From positions 24,525 through 88,524 of the forward strand of contig NZ_LZKJ01000108.1 of the NCBI RefSeq assembly GCF_001672775.1: a stretch of DNA of 64,000 bases. The letters are read 5' to 3'. The first letter of the stretch is position 1. The number at the start of each line of letters is the position of its first letter. This DNA comes from Mycobacterium kyorinense (GTDB lineage Bacteria > Actinomycetota > Actinomycetes > Mycobacteriales > Mycobacteriaceae). The translations under genes and the position numbers were made by a program. The notes under the pieces are model-generated. The model did not search any database and was not told the origin of the DNA. It saw only the letters and a list, made by a program, of their open reading frames with translations. Positions 1 to 10,280 of this stretch are shown here, in pieces.

Positions 1-155
1 GGCCAGCCGCTTGGCGCGTTGGGCCCTCCGCCACCCGGGTCCCGCGGGATGAACGTCGTTGATCCGCCATCGTCGTTAACAGGTTGCGGGGGCCGCTGGC
101 CGGCCTCCCAGGGCATCGTCTCCTCGCCCTCACCGCGCTCGTTGTATCTGCTCAT
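1..155 (-). CDS. 5' end of an unidentified Pro/Gly-rich protein (partial)
   Basis: Reading leftwards from ATG at 155, an open frame of about 51 codons runs off the window edge. It begins MSRYNERGEGEETMPWEAG and continues into an acidic, Pro/Gly-rich stretch typical of the cytoplasmic N-terminus of mycobacterial membrane proteins. A purine-rich stretch with GAGGCAGG lies upstream of the ATG. The function cannot be told because only the N-terminus is present. The composition and clean start argue for a real gene, but a chance open frame in GC-rich DNA is possible. Confidence 0.45.
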   Translation of the reverse strand, partial: MSRYNERGEGEETMPWEAGQRPPQPVNDDGGSTTFIPRDPGGGGPNAPSGW

Positions 156-510
156 CACGCTTAGCCTGCCTCATTCCCCGGGGACATGATCAAAGAATTC
201 ACCGCTCGGATCCAGGTGTGCCGACTCAGACCCGGCGGACCTTTATCCGCCGATTGAGGCACGACGCGACGCGAAGCGGCCTGCGGCTATTTGGCAATTG
301 TGTGCACCCGATATGCAGGACGACAAACGCGGAATCCGAAGGGACAGCGTCGGCTGGAGTCCTTTTGCTAAGCCGCCAAATCGCGGCGCAGACGCGAATT
401 CAACCGGTGCGCGCGAGTCACTTATGATGCAGCGTGTCGGCAGCTGGCACCGCGCTGATGGCAATACGTCCAGCGAGCAGGGCTGGGGCCGAGCGGCATG
501 TCGGCGGAAG

Positions 511-1386
511 GTGGGTTCGGTGGGGTGGCTTAGCGACCGATGGCATGACCTGGCGAACTTTGGAGCCACTGCCTGGCTGGGCCTGGCGCTTTGGGTCATG
601 GCCGCGATTGCGCTTCTGGCGCTGATCTATGTGCGATACCACCTGTCGCGCCTGCGGAGGTTGAGCTTCGAAGACAACCGGCCGCAAGTCACCATGTTCA
701 TGGAACCCCATGCGGCCGACTGGCACCTGGTGGAGTTGGTAGTCCGCAATTTCGGCCAGCGAACGGCATACGACGTGCAGTTCCATTTCAGCAACCCACC
801 CACCGTGGCCGAGTATGAAAACGCGTACGAGGGCATGGTCGACATCACCGAACTCCACTTGCCGGAGGAACTGCCGGAGCTGGCCCCGAGCCAGGAATGG
901 CGCACCGTCTGGGATTCCGCGCTCGACCGGCATCAACTGGGCGGCGCGATAGCGTCGCGCTTTGCTGGAACCGCTACTTACTACGACAGCCCGGCGCCGA
1001 GCGGGCGCTGGCGCAAATTCAAAGCGCGGCGACGCAAGCCGATCGAAACGAAGATTGTCCTGGACTGGGGCACGCTGCCGCCGGTACAGCGGATCGACCT
1101 GATGACGACGCACGACCTGGCCAAGCGCGAGAAGCAAAAGCTCGAGTTGTTGCGCTGCGTGCTGACCTATTTCCAGGTAGCCAGTCAAGAGACCAGACCC
1201 GACGACGTGCGCAACGAGATCGACCGGATCAAACACGCGACGCAGGACATCCGGAATCGGTGGCGCAGCAGACAGCTCGAAGAACCCACGGACGTCAGAA
1301 TGCGGCGGGTCGACGCCGGGCGTCAGGCGAGCCGCGACGGTGAGCCCGACTTAGAGTTGGGCCGCCACCGCAACGAGCTGACATAG
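511..1386 (+). CDS. Membrane-anchored hypothetical protein
   Basis: I do not recognise the family. From the chosen GTG at 511 (291 aa) the protein has one N-terminal membrane segment (about residues 15-40, rich in W, L, A and I). A soluble domain follows, with a beta-rich stretch around VRNFGQRTAYDVQFHF that resembles an immunoglobulin-like or DUF-type fold, and then a charged, helical, Arg/Lys/Glu-rich C-terminus. The frame is open back to 298, but residues before the GTG look non-coding in composition and AAG/GGCGGAAG just upstream could serve as ribosome binding site. It stands alone, ahead of the kinase gene. The exact start is uncertain. Confidence 0.55.
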   Translation: MGSVGWLSDRWHDLANFGATAWLGLALWVMAAIALLALIYVRYHLSRLRRLSFEDNRPQVTMFMEPHAADWHLVELVVRNFGQRTAYDVQFHFSNPPTVAEYENAYEGMVDITELHLPEELPELAPSQEWRTVWDSALDRHQLGGAIASRFAGTATYYDSPAPSGRWRKFKARRRKPIETKIVLDWGTLPPVQRIDLMTTHDLAKREKQKLELLRCVLTYFQVASQETRPDDVRNEIDRIKHATQDIRNRWRSRQLEEPTDVRMRRVDAGRQASRDGEPDLELGRHRNELT

Positions 1387-1656
1387 CCAAGACCGCGTCG
1401 TCGCGGTCCATTTGCCGATGCTGGGTGGGCGTCAGATGGGGATGCACGTACCGATTTCCGGTCTGACCGGCCTGCACTTATGGTGCTAACCAAGGATGGC
1501 GGGTCACCCAAGAACGGCTGCTACGGTTACCGTGTGACCAAAGTGGCGAGGAATTACCGTCATAGTTGACGCACCCTGGCGGCGCAGTCGGTGGGTCTGC
1601 CGGATGATGGTCTCGCCGCTGCCGGTGGGGTCGCGGGTTGGCTTAAGGAGTCGGCG

Positions 1657-3546
<1,890 letters not shown>

Positions 3547-3753
3547 CGCTTGTCGCAGCCTCTCAACGAATGGCGAAGGGGAATGCAATCGCGGTGCATT
3601 GCCAACGATCGGGTGGTAGACACAGGGGTGTTAATTTGCGCGGGCGACACCTAGGCTCCAGAGAATGGGCATAATGTGCCAGTGCTTGGATAGCAATCCA
3701 TCGCAGCGCCGCCGCCGCTGAAGGCGATGAAGATGATAGGGGAGTGAACCGTC

Positions 3754-4791
3754 TTGAAGATCATTACCACCACCGCAATTGCAGCAGCAGCCATTGCCGC
3801 CACGGGTGCCGTCGGCGTCGCCGGCGCATCGTTTGCGTCTGCTGATGAAGCCGCAAACGTCGCAAACACCCAAAGCCTGGGTAGCCAGGCAAAAGTCGTG
3901 AACGGCACGAACATTCAAGGCTGGACCGTCAGCGACCTCAAGCCGAGCTCAGACGCCATTTCTTATCCGGTGAACGGTACTTTGTGGGAAGCCACGGCCA
4001 CCGACGAAGCCATCCAGGGCGGAGCGACGCCCATCGTGTCGAACTTCAACGCCCGTTCGGCAAGTGGTCAGACCTACCGGGTCTTGTACCAGGTCGCGAC
4101 GCCGCAGGGTGTCAACCCCGCTGGGCTTGCGCAGGGCCAGAAGACCAGCGGCAAAATCTATTTCGACGTCACCGGCGACAGTCCGAACTCCGTGGTGTAC
4201 ACCGACGGTGGCGGCCAGGAGTTAGCGTCGTGGGTGCAATCGCAACCGCAGGGCCGGACGGGTGGCGGCAGCACGGCTTCGGCCGCCGGCAGTTCGACGG
4301 CGCCTGCTCAGGCTGGCAACACCGGGGCGACCCCGGCCGGAAACCCGTCGACGCCCCCCGCGAGTGGTAGTCAAGGCACCCCCATCCCAACCGGAAGTCA
4401 AGGGGCACCCCCGGCCACCGGTGGCGCGGCGACGCCCGCCGGCAGCCCGGCCGCACCCGGTACAGCAGGTAGCCCGGCCGCACCCGGTACAGCAGGTAGC
4501 CCGGCGGCGCCCGGTACGGCCGGCAGCCCGGCGGCACCCGGTACAGCAGGCAGCCCAGAGGCGCCAGCCGCCGGTAGTCCTGAAGCGCCAGCGGCCGGCC
4601 AGGCCCCTGGGAGCCAGGGAACCAGCCAGGGAACGCCCGCTACCGGACAGACCCCCGGGGCGCCTGCCACCGGCGGCAGCCCTGACACAGCGGGTGGAGC
4701 TCCGGCCAGCCCGACGCCTGGCGCTAGCCAGGCAACGCCGGCCGGTAGCCAGGGGACCTCTGCATCCGCGACCGATCAGGGCGCGAGCTAA
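3754..4791 (+). CDS. MPT63-like secreted immunoglobulin-fold protein with Pro/Ala/Gly repeat tail
   Basis: Exported protein of the MPT63/MPB63 family (Rv1926c type), whose function is unknown. The start is TTG 3754, with GGGGAG about 10 bases upstream. A Sec signal peptide (MKIITTT, then an Ala-rich core, cleavage near ASADE) precedes the MPT63 beta-sandwich (about 50-160), recognised from GWTVSDLKPSS, YPVNGTLWEATATD, VSNFNARSASG, YRVLYQVA and GKIYFDVTGDSP. Unlike the roughly 160-residue MPT63, this protein continues for about 180 residues of Gly/Ala/Pro/Ser/Thr sequence with a fourfold 9-residue repeat. That tail is probably surface-exposed or secreted. A strong terminator follows. Confidence 0.85.
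   Translation: MKIITTTAIAAAAIAATGAVGVAGASFASADEAANVANTQSLGSQAKVVNGTNIQGWTVSDLKPSSDAISYPVNGTLWEATATDEAIQGGATPIVSNFNARSASGQTYRVLYQVATPQGVNPAGLAQGQKTSGKIYFDVTGDSPNSVVYTDGGGQELASWVQSQPQGRTGGGSTASAAGSSTAPAQAGNTGATPAGNPSTPPASGSQGTPIPTGSQGAPPATGGAATPAGSPAAPGTAGSPAAPGTAGSPAAPGTAGSPAAPGTAGSPEAPAAGSPEAPAAGQAPGSQGTSQGTPATGQTPGAPATGGSPDTAGGAPASPTPGASQATPAGSQGTSASATDQGAS
4441..4548 (+). repeat. Four tandem 27-bp units within the MPT63-like gene
   Basis: Four in-frame 27-base units encode GSPAAPGTA each time. Units differ by only a few third-position changes, so copy number may vary between strains. They lie inside coding sequence and are not CRISPR spacers. Confidence 0.85.
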
Positions 4792-4827
4792 AGGCACGCC
4801 TCTCTTTCTGGCGACTCGATAAATAGT

Positions 4828-4861
4828 CCGACCCCTGCGGATCGAATTCCGCAGGGGTCGG
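4828..4861. terminator. Rho-independent-like terminator between MPT63-like gene and whiB6
   Basis: A perfect 13-bp inverted repeat (CCGACCCCTGCGG / CCGCAGGGGTCGG) encloses the loop ATCGAATT, followed by TCATTG. It lies between two converging genes and can serve both strands. The U-tract is poor, as is usual in mycobacteria. Confidence 0.8.
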
Positions 4862-4916
4862 TCATTGTGGGCGCCCCGCAGCCACCCCTCGAACCTGCAG
4901 CGGGGGCCAGCCTGAA

Positions 4917-5207
4917 TTACGCGGGAACTGGCGCGGCTCGCCGCTCTCGCACGGGGTAACCGTTGCGCTCGGCAAGGGAGCGCAGCTGGCGCAGCGCGAA
5001 GGTCCGCGCGCGCCCGGTTTCCGGAACCACGACGCCTGCCCAAAGCCCTTCTATGCCAGGCAGTTCGCAGGCTTCCCGGGCGCACAGCCATCGACGCGGG
5101 CAGCCCCGGCAAATTGTCTTGGCCTCGTCATCGGCGGCGGTTGTCCAACGGTCGGGGTCCTGTGTGCATGCACCCAGCGGAAGCTCGTAGAGAGCGGTTG
5201 CGGTCAT
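4917..5207 (-). CDS. whiB6: WhiB6 iron-sulfur transcriptional regulator
   Basis: WhiB-family Fe-S protein. WhiB6 is the redox-responsive activator of ESX-1 genes in M. tuberculosis and M. marinum. The 96-residue product starts at ATG 5207 after GGAGGAAC. It carries the four cluster cysteines (C14, C33, C36, C42; C-x2-C-x5-C core) and the G-L-W-A-G turn (about 54-58), then a basic C-terminus (LAERNGYPVRERR) for DNA contact. Residues match Rv3862c closely as recalled. It is transcribed away from espM across a regulatory gap of about 510 bases, the same arrangement as in M. tuberculosis. Confidence 0.93.
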   Translation of the reverse strand: MTATALYELPLGACTQDPDRWTTAADDEAKTICRGCPRRWLCAREACELPGIEGLWAGVVVPETGRARTFALRQLRSLAERNGYPVRERRAAPVPA

Positions 5208-5720
5208 GTGTCTCGTTCCTCCGGTAAGTGCCGCAGTCTCGCGGTCGCTGATTCGGAAGCGTATAGCACAAACCGTAGCGATGCAACAGAAAGCGCTACA
5301 TGGAATGCTGCGGCTAGTGCTCTGCTTTACAGACGAAGGCAGGACCGTCACGGGCGCGCACCGGCGTCAATCGCAGCTGAGTGGGTCAATGGTCGGCCGC
5401 CGGACCGATCGCAGGTCGCCGTGCTATTACTGCAGGTGCAGGGTCTGGCACGGGCGATCCAACCGCGGCCGCTTGCCGCGCCCGGCGGGCCGGGAATCCG
5501 GGCCGACGAGGCGCACCGGAAGCGCTGCTGTTTGCGACGGTTTCCACATCGCCGGGCTGTAGCACCGGCACAGTTCGAGCGCCAGAACTGACGGGCACTA
5601 ACGTGTCGATGTGACTAAGAAACGTAGCTAAGCCATAGCGGACGTCAGCCCGCAACGGTTAAGATCACGGTGGCGGTTGAGCCAACGCCACCGCCAACTC
5701 AATCCAAGGAAACGCCTGAG
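5208..5720. promoter_or_regulatory. Divergent whiB6/espM regulatory region
   Basis: About 510 bases without a convincing gene separate the divergent starts of whiB6 and espM. Frames open here have no family signature. In related mycobacteria EspM binds the whiB6 promoter and represses it, and PhoP also acts there, so operators are expected, but I cannot assign exact boxes by eye. Confidence 0.5.
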
Positions 5721-6812
5721 ATGACCAACGTCGAGTCGACTGTGGGGCCAGCTCTTTTGATCGTTCACGACGGCGACAAGTCTCATGCGATCGGAGCCGG
5801 ACGCGGCGTGGTGACGATTGGCAGCAGCCCCCAGGACAGCGTGCGTATCGATGATCAACGGGTCTCCTTGAAAGTGGAGTCAACCGATGGACATTGGCGA
5901 GTAGTCGACAACGGGCCTAACGGAATGTTCGTCGACGGTCAGCAGACCAGGTCGGTAACGATCGCGGATAGGACGACGGTCCGCCTGGGCGGTGCCAGCG
6001 ATGGCAAGACGCTGGTTTTCGAAGTCGTCGTGCCGTCAAAGGGCATCGGCCAGCAACAGCCGCCAAATGAGCCCGAGGACCTCGACGTCACCGGTACCTG
6101 GCGGATCGACGACCTGGATCCAGGGGTAGTCCGTGCGGGAGCGGCGGCCGCGGCTCGACGTCGTGAACTCGACATCAGTCAGCGCAGCCTCGCGGCCGAC
6201 GGGGTCATCAATGCCGGCGCGCTCATCGCTTTTGAAAAGGGCCGTAGCTGGCCGCGCGAGCGGACCCGGGCCAAGCTCGAAGAGGTATTGCGCTGGCCCC
6301 CGGGCGCCATCGCCCGGATCCGGGAGGGCGGGTCCGTCCCCGGCGAAGAAGTCACCGAAGTTCTCTCCGGAGACGACCAGGTGCCGTTGATCGCACATGC
6401 GGTGATCGCAGCGGTGGACAGCTGCAACCTCGCGATCGCCGCCCTGCCACCGGTCGAGCACCCAGACTTCACCCGCGCGGCAGCACCGATCCTGGCGGAC
6501 CTGCGTCGGGTCGAGGCGGTTGCCGTCCGCGCCACCCAAATCGGCCGGGTTACGCCGCCGTTGATCAAAGCGCTCAGCACCGTGCGCCACCACTATGACC
6601 AGCTGATGATGCTGGGCGCTACGGCGCCCGGCGCCACACTGGGCCAGCGGTTATATGCCGCTCGGCGTCGTGCCAACCTGTCGATAACAGAGACCGCGCA
6701 GGCGGCGGGGGTGGCGGAGGACATGATCGTTGCCGCGGAGCGGGAAGAAGCGCTGCCCGCGGCGACGGCAGCGGCGATCGCATCGCTAGTCGACCAGATC
6801 AGTTGGCGCTGA
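5721..6812 (+). CDS. espM: EspM, ESX-1-associated repressor of whiB6
   Basis: DNA-binding regulator (Rv3863 family) that links ESX-1 secretion to whiB6 transcription. The start chosen is ATG 5721, with AAGGAA upstream; GTG 5670 is an in-frame alternative without a visible RBS. The N-terminal half is FHA-like (about 1-100). The conserved centre includes GVVRAGAAAAARRRELDISQ, and the C-terminus has a helix-turn-helix (LGQRLYAARRRANLSITE, about 310-345). It lies next to the ESX-1 operon, as in M. tuberculosis, but is followed directly by espG1 because espE and espF are missing. Confidence 0.88.
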   Translation: MTNVESTVGPALLIVHDGDKSHAIGAGRGVVTIGSSPQDSVRIDDQRVSLKVESTDGHWRVVDNGPNGMFVDGQQTRSVTIADRTTVRLGGASDGKTLVFEVVVPSKGIGQQQPPNEPEDLDVTGTWRIDDLDPGVVRAGAAAAARRRELDISQRSLAADGVINAGALIAFEKGRSWPRERTRAKLEEVLRWPPGAIARIREGGSVPGEEVTEVLSGDDQVPLIAHAVIAAVDSCNLAIAALPPVEHPDFTRAAAPILADLRRVEAVAVRATQIGRVTPPLIKALSTVRHHYDQLMMLGATAPGATLGQRLYAARRRANLSITETAQAAGVAEDMIVAAEREEALPAATAAAIASLVDQISWR

Positions 6813-7164
6813 CCTTCGCTGGGCGGCCAGGAGTGCTGGTCGGGCTCCAGAAATTGTGCGCGGCGGCATGTGGATGGGCCACTAAAATTTTGGCTATGGG
6901 TCGACAGATAGCGCTGGACGACCTGCGACATCGGCGATTTCAACGCGGGTGAGCGCGCTCGGCGGGGCGCTACGGGCGGCAGTGTGGCTGCACAACGGCA
7001 TCTCCGCCATCCAGCGCGTGGACCCAGCCACAACACAGTAGGTTTAGGACGACGTTGCCAGCAGATAGGAGTTGCCGATGGGCGGCGAACCGCGCGCGAC
7101 GGCAGCGACTCGTGGCGCGTTGTTCTCAGTCGGCGTCGACCGGCAGATGTAAACGAGGAAGACG
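6813..7164 (+). other. espM-espG1 junction lacking espE and espF
   Basis: This 352-base stretch occupies the place where espE and espF lie in M. tuberculosis and M. marinum. No WXG- or EspE/F-like coding stretch survives in any frame that I could follow. The only plausible reading frame is a 24-codon one (7078-7152). An AT-rich patch (ACTAAAATTTT near 6882) could hold promoter elements for the espG1 operon. Confidence 0.6.
7078..7152 (+). CDS. 24-residue upstream ORF before espG1
   Basis: ATG 7078 is preceded by AGGAG at good spacing and reads 24 codons (MGGEPRATAATRGALFSVGV...) to TAA at 7150-7152, 12 bases before espG1. It may be a leader peptide that couples translation to espG1 or the scar of a lost gene. 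Support is positional only. Confidence 0.3.
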   Translation: MGGEPRATAATRGALFSVGVDRQM

Positions 7165-8007
7165 ATGACCAGTCCCTATGCCACGGACCGCACCTCCGGC
7201 GACGTCGGCGACGTCGTCGGCGTCGAGGTGACCATCGACGGCATGTTGGTGATTGCCGACCGGCTCGGCCTCGTGGACTTTCCGGTGTCGCTGGCCATCC
7301 GACCCAACATCCCCCAACTGGATCTACGTGAGCTCGTCTGGGATCAAGTGCGGCGCGACCTCACCGATCAGGGCGTGCTGGATATCTATGGTGCGCCACA
7401 CCCCAGCGTCGCGGCCATGGTCGACACCCTCAGCAGGGCAGACCGCACGTTGGAAGCACGGTGGTGGCGCCGAGACGTCAACGACGGCACGATGGTGCGG
7501 TTTGTCGTGTGCCGCAAGGGAGAACGCCACGTGGTGGCAGCTCGCGACGGCGACATGCTGGTCTTGCAGTTGGTGGCTCCGCAGGTCGGCTTGGCCGGGA
7601 TGGTGACCACCGTATTGGGCCCCGCCTCGGCCGCCGATGTCGAACCGCTCACCGGAGTCGCAAGCAAGCTGGCCGAGTGCAGGACCGCAAGCCAAATCGC
7701 ACAGTACGGCGTAGCGCCCTCCTCGGCGCGGATATACGCGGAGATCATCGCCAACCCCAGCAGCTGGGTGGAGATCACCGCCGGCGAACGCCACCCGGGC
7801 GGCACGTCGACGCAAACCGACTTGGCGGCCGGAGTCGCCGACTCACCGCAGGGCAGGGTGGTATCGCTCCCGCGTCGGGTCAACGGCGAGCTGTACGGCA
7901 GCTTTCTTCCCGGAACACCAGAAAATCTGCAGCGAGCACTCGACGGTTTGGTCGAATTCCTGCCGTCGGGAAGCTGGTTCGAGCCCACCCCGGCCGAGTA
8001 CTCGTAA
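7165..8007 (+). CDS. espG1: EspG1, ESX-1 PE/PPE chaperone
   Basis: Cytosolic chaperone that binds the tip of cognate PPE proteins and delivers PE-PPE pairs to the ESX-1 machine. The 280-residue product has EspG-family landmarks: VEVTIDGMLVIADRL near the N-terminus, ARWWRRDV, HVVAARDGDMLVLQL, and the C-terminal GELYGSFLPGTPENLQRALDG. Length and sequence match Rv3866. The start is ATG 7165, with AACGAGGAAG upstream. It is the first clear gene of the ESX-1 operon here, and its likely clients, PE35 and PPE68, are encoded downstream. Confidence 0.93.
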   Translation: MTSPYATDRTSGDVGDVVGVEVTIDGMLVIADRLGLVDFPVSLAIRPNIPQLDLRELVWDQVRRDLTDQGVLDIYGAPHPSVAAMVDTLSRADRTLEARWWRRDVNDGTMVRFVVCRKGERHVVAARDGDMLVLQLVAPQVGLAGMVTTVLGPASAADVEPLTGVASKLAECRTASQIAQYGVAPSSARIYAEIIANPSSWVEITAGERHPGGTSTQTDLAAGVADSPQGRVVSLPRRVNGELYGSFLPGTPENLQRALDGLVEFLPSGSWFEPTPAEYS

Positions 8008-8029
8008 TAAGACTCAGGAAGGACACGCG

Positions 8030-8563
8030 GTGGATGGCACTCCGCCATACCCACTAGACGGCGACGACGATCGCGACGATCTGGCCGCATTGGACTTCTC
8101 CGTTGGCTACGACGACGGTGAGGAGTCCGTGCTCGGCGTGTTCGACGATTATCTGCCGAGCGAAGAGACCGATGCGGACGACGATTGGCCTGCGATCGCT
8201 GCCCGCGACATGGAAGAGGAAGAGCTTCAATCGCCGCTGTTCACGGTGACCAACCCGGCGGGGACGGTGACGGTGTCGGCGTTCATGGATGGACACATCC
8301 AGGGGATTGAACTGACGGCGAAAGTGACCAACATGACCGAAGCACATCTGGCTGACGAGATACTCGTCATCGCGGATCTAGCCCGGCAGAAGGCCCGGTC
8401 CGCCCAGTACGAGTCCATTTCTGAGGCCATGCGTGAACTCGGGCAAGACAACGCGACGACGCGCGACTTCCTGACACGCGAATTGCGGTTGCCCTCACCG
8501 GAAGAGGCGACCGCAGCGGCCGCCAAGGTTTTTGCCACCCGATACGCGAGCGATCATGACTGA
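8030..8563 (+). CDS. espH: EspH, ESX-1 secretion-associated protein
   Basis: Rv3867-type protein required in M. marinum for EspE/EspF-related secretion; biochemical role unclear. The start is GTG 8030, with AGGAAGGA upstream. The first 60 residues are strongly acidic (many D/E), followed by a compact C-terminal domain (FTVTNPAGTVTVSAFMDG..., about 75-170) resembling YbaB-like folds. It overlaps eccA1 by 8 bases, so translation is probably coupled. Its retention is notable because espE and espF, functionally linked to it in M. marinum, are absent here. Confidence 0.9.
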   Translation: MDGTPPYPLDGDDDRDDLAALDFSVGYDDGEESVLGVFDDYLPSEETDADDDWPAIAARDMEEEELQSPLFTVTNPAGTVTVSAFMDGHIQGIELTAKVTNMTEAHLADEILVIADLARQKARSAQYESISEAMRELGQDNATTRDFLTRELRLPSPEEATAAAAKVFATRYASDHD

Positions 8564-10277
8564 GCACTTGGCCAACCTGTTTGCAAGCGCCGTCAACATG
8601 TTGCCCATGTCGCCGGCGCGGTCCCTGGAGCTGTTCACCGAAATCACCAGCTACGACGAGTCCGCTTGTGATGCATGGGTCGGCCGCATCCGGTGCGGCG
8701 ACACCGATCGGGTGACGTTGTTCCGGGCCTGGTACTCGCGGATGAACTTTGGGCGGTTGGCGGGCGCAGGCGAGACGTCGATGACCACCCTCAACGCCAG
8801 GATTCCGATCGGCGGCTTGTACGGCGACATCACCTACCCGATCAACTCGCCGCTGGCGATCACGCTGGGCTTCGCCGCGAGCGAAGCCGCGGCCGGGAAT
8901 TATGCCGACGCCATGGAGGCGTTGGAAGCCACGCCGTCCAGCGGCGCCGAGTATCTGGTGTCGTGGGCCAAGGCAGTTGTCTACGGTGCGGCGGAGCGCT
9001 GGACCGATGTGATCGATGAGGTCAGGGGTGCTCCGCATTGGACGGATAAATTCTTGGCTGCCGCCGCCGGGGTGGCCCACGGAGTTGCCGCGGCGAACCT
9101 GGGACTGTTCAGTGAAGCCGAGCGTCGGCTCACCGAGATGCACGATTCGCCGGCGGGGCAAGCATGCGGGCGAGTGATCGCCTGGCATCTGGCGATGATC
9201 CGGCGTGGCCAAGGCAACGAAGAGTCGGCCACGCCACTGCTGGAATGGTTGCAGGCCAATTATCCAGAGCCCAAAGTTGCTGCCGCACTGAAGGATCCGT
9301 CCTATCGGCTGGTGCCTACCAGCGCCGAAAAGATCGCGGCCCGCAAGGACCCGTGGGATCCCTCCAGCGTTGTCGCCGACACGTCGGGCCAGGAGAAGCT
9401 GCTCGCCGAAGCCCAAGCAGAACTGGACCGTCAGATTGGGCTGGGCCGGGTCAAAGAGCAGATCGAAAGATACCGCGCCGCCACGCAGATGGCGAAGGTG
9501 CGCGCAGCTCGCGGCATGAAGGTCGCACAGGCGAGCAAGCACATGATCTTCGCCGGACCCCCCGGCACCGGCAAGACGACAATCGCCCGGGTGGTGGCCA
9601 ACATCCTGGCCGGGTTGGGCGTCATCACCGAGCCGAAGCTCGTCGAGACCTCCCGCAAGGACTTCGTCGCCGAGTATGAGGGGCAGTCCGCGGTCAAGAC
9701 CGCCAAGACCATCGACCGCGCCGTCGGCGGGGTGCTGTTCATCGACGAGGCATACACCTTGGTTCAGGAACGCGACGGCCGCGCCGATCCATTCGGCACC
9801 GAGGCATTGGACACCCTGTTGGCCCGGATGGAAAACGACCGCGACCGGCTGGTGGTGATCATCGCCGGTTACAGCTCCGACATCGACCGGCTGCTGGAAG
9901 CCAACGACGGCTTGCGGTCGCGTTTCGCGACCCGGATCGAATTTGACTCGTATTCGCCCGAGGAGATTCTCGACATCGCGAAAGTCATTGCCAGCGCCAA
10001 TGACTCAGCATTGAGCACAGATGCCGCCGACCATCTGCTCGAGGCGGCGAAACTGCTCAGTCAACGGACGGTCGGCGACAAGCCGGCGCTCGACGTCGCG
10101 GGTAACGGCCGTTACGCGCGCCAACTCGTGGAGTCCGGTGAGCAGTACCGGGATATGCGCCTGACCCAAGCGGTCGACTTCGAAACCCTGGACGTGGACC
10201 GACTGCGTGAAATCAACGGCCAGGATATGGCGGAGGCGATCGGCTCGGTGCACCGACGGCTCAACATCGGCGAGTGA
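8556..10277 (+). CDS. eccA1: EccA1, AAA+ ATPase of ESX-1
   Basis: Cytosolic CbbX-type AAA+ ATPase thought to release chaperones from substrates. The 573 residues equal the M. tuberculosis protein. The N-terminal half is a TPR-like helical domain (about 1-280). The C-terminal AAA domain carries Walker A GPPGTGKTT (334-342), Walker B VLFIDEA (393-399) and an arginine-finger region near LRSRFATRIEF. The start ATG 8556 lies within the end of espH, and eccB1 follows after 3 bases. Confidence 0.95.
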   Translation: MTEHLANLFASAVNMLPMSPARSLELFTEITSYDESACDAWVGRIRCGDTDRVTLFRAWYSRMNFGRLAGAGETSMTTLNARIPIGGLYGDITYPINSPLAITLGFAASEAAAGNYADAMEALEATPSSGAEYLVSWAKAVVYGAAERWTDVIDEVRGAPHWTDKFLAAAAGVAHGVAAANLGLFSEAERRLTEMHDSPAGQACGRVIAWHLAMIRRGQGNEESATPLLEWLQANYPEPKVAAALKDPSYRLVPTSAEKIAARKDPWDPSSVVADTSGQEKLLAEAQAELDRQIGLGRVKEQIERYRAATQMAKVRAARGMKVAQASKHMIFAGPPGTGKTTIARVVANILAGLGVITEPKLVETSRKDFVAEYEGQSAVKTAKTIDRAVGGVLFIDEAYTLVQERDGRADPFGTEALDTLLARMENDRDRLVVIIAGYSSDIDRLLEANDGLRSRFATRIEFDSYSPEEILDIAKVIASANDSALSTDAADHLLEAAKLLSQRTVGDKPALDVAGNGRYARQLVESGEQYRDMRLTQAVDFETLDVDRLREINGQDMAEAIGSVHRRLNIGE

Positions 10278-10280
10278 CAC

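Noticed and set aside
4441..4548. Tandem repeats considered as a CRISPR array
   Set aside because: Units are contiguous 27-bp codon multiples with no spacers and lie inside a coding sequence.
4222..5112. 296-codon minus-strand frame under the MPT63-like tail
   Set aside because: It is produced by the Pro/Gly/Ala repeats of the plus-strand gene and runs through the terminator into whiB6.
5208..5669. Three overlapping open frames in the whiB6-espM gap
   Set aside because: They are Arg/Ala/Gly-rich, lack RBS and family signatures, and the homologous gap in relatives is regulatory.
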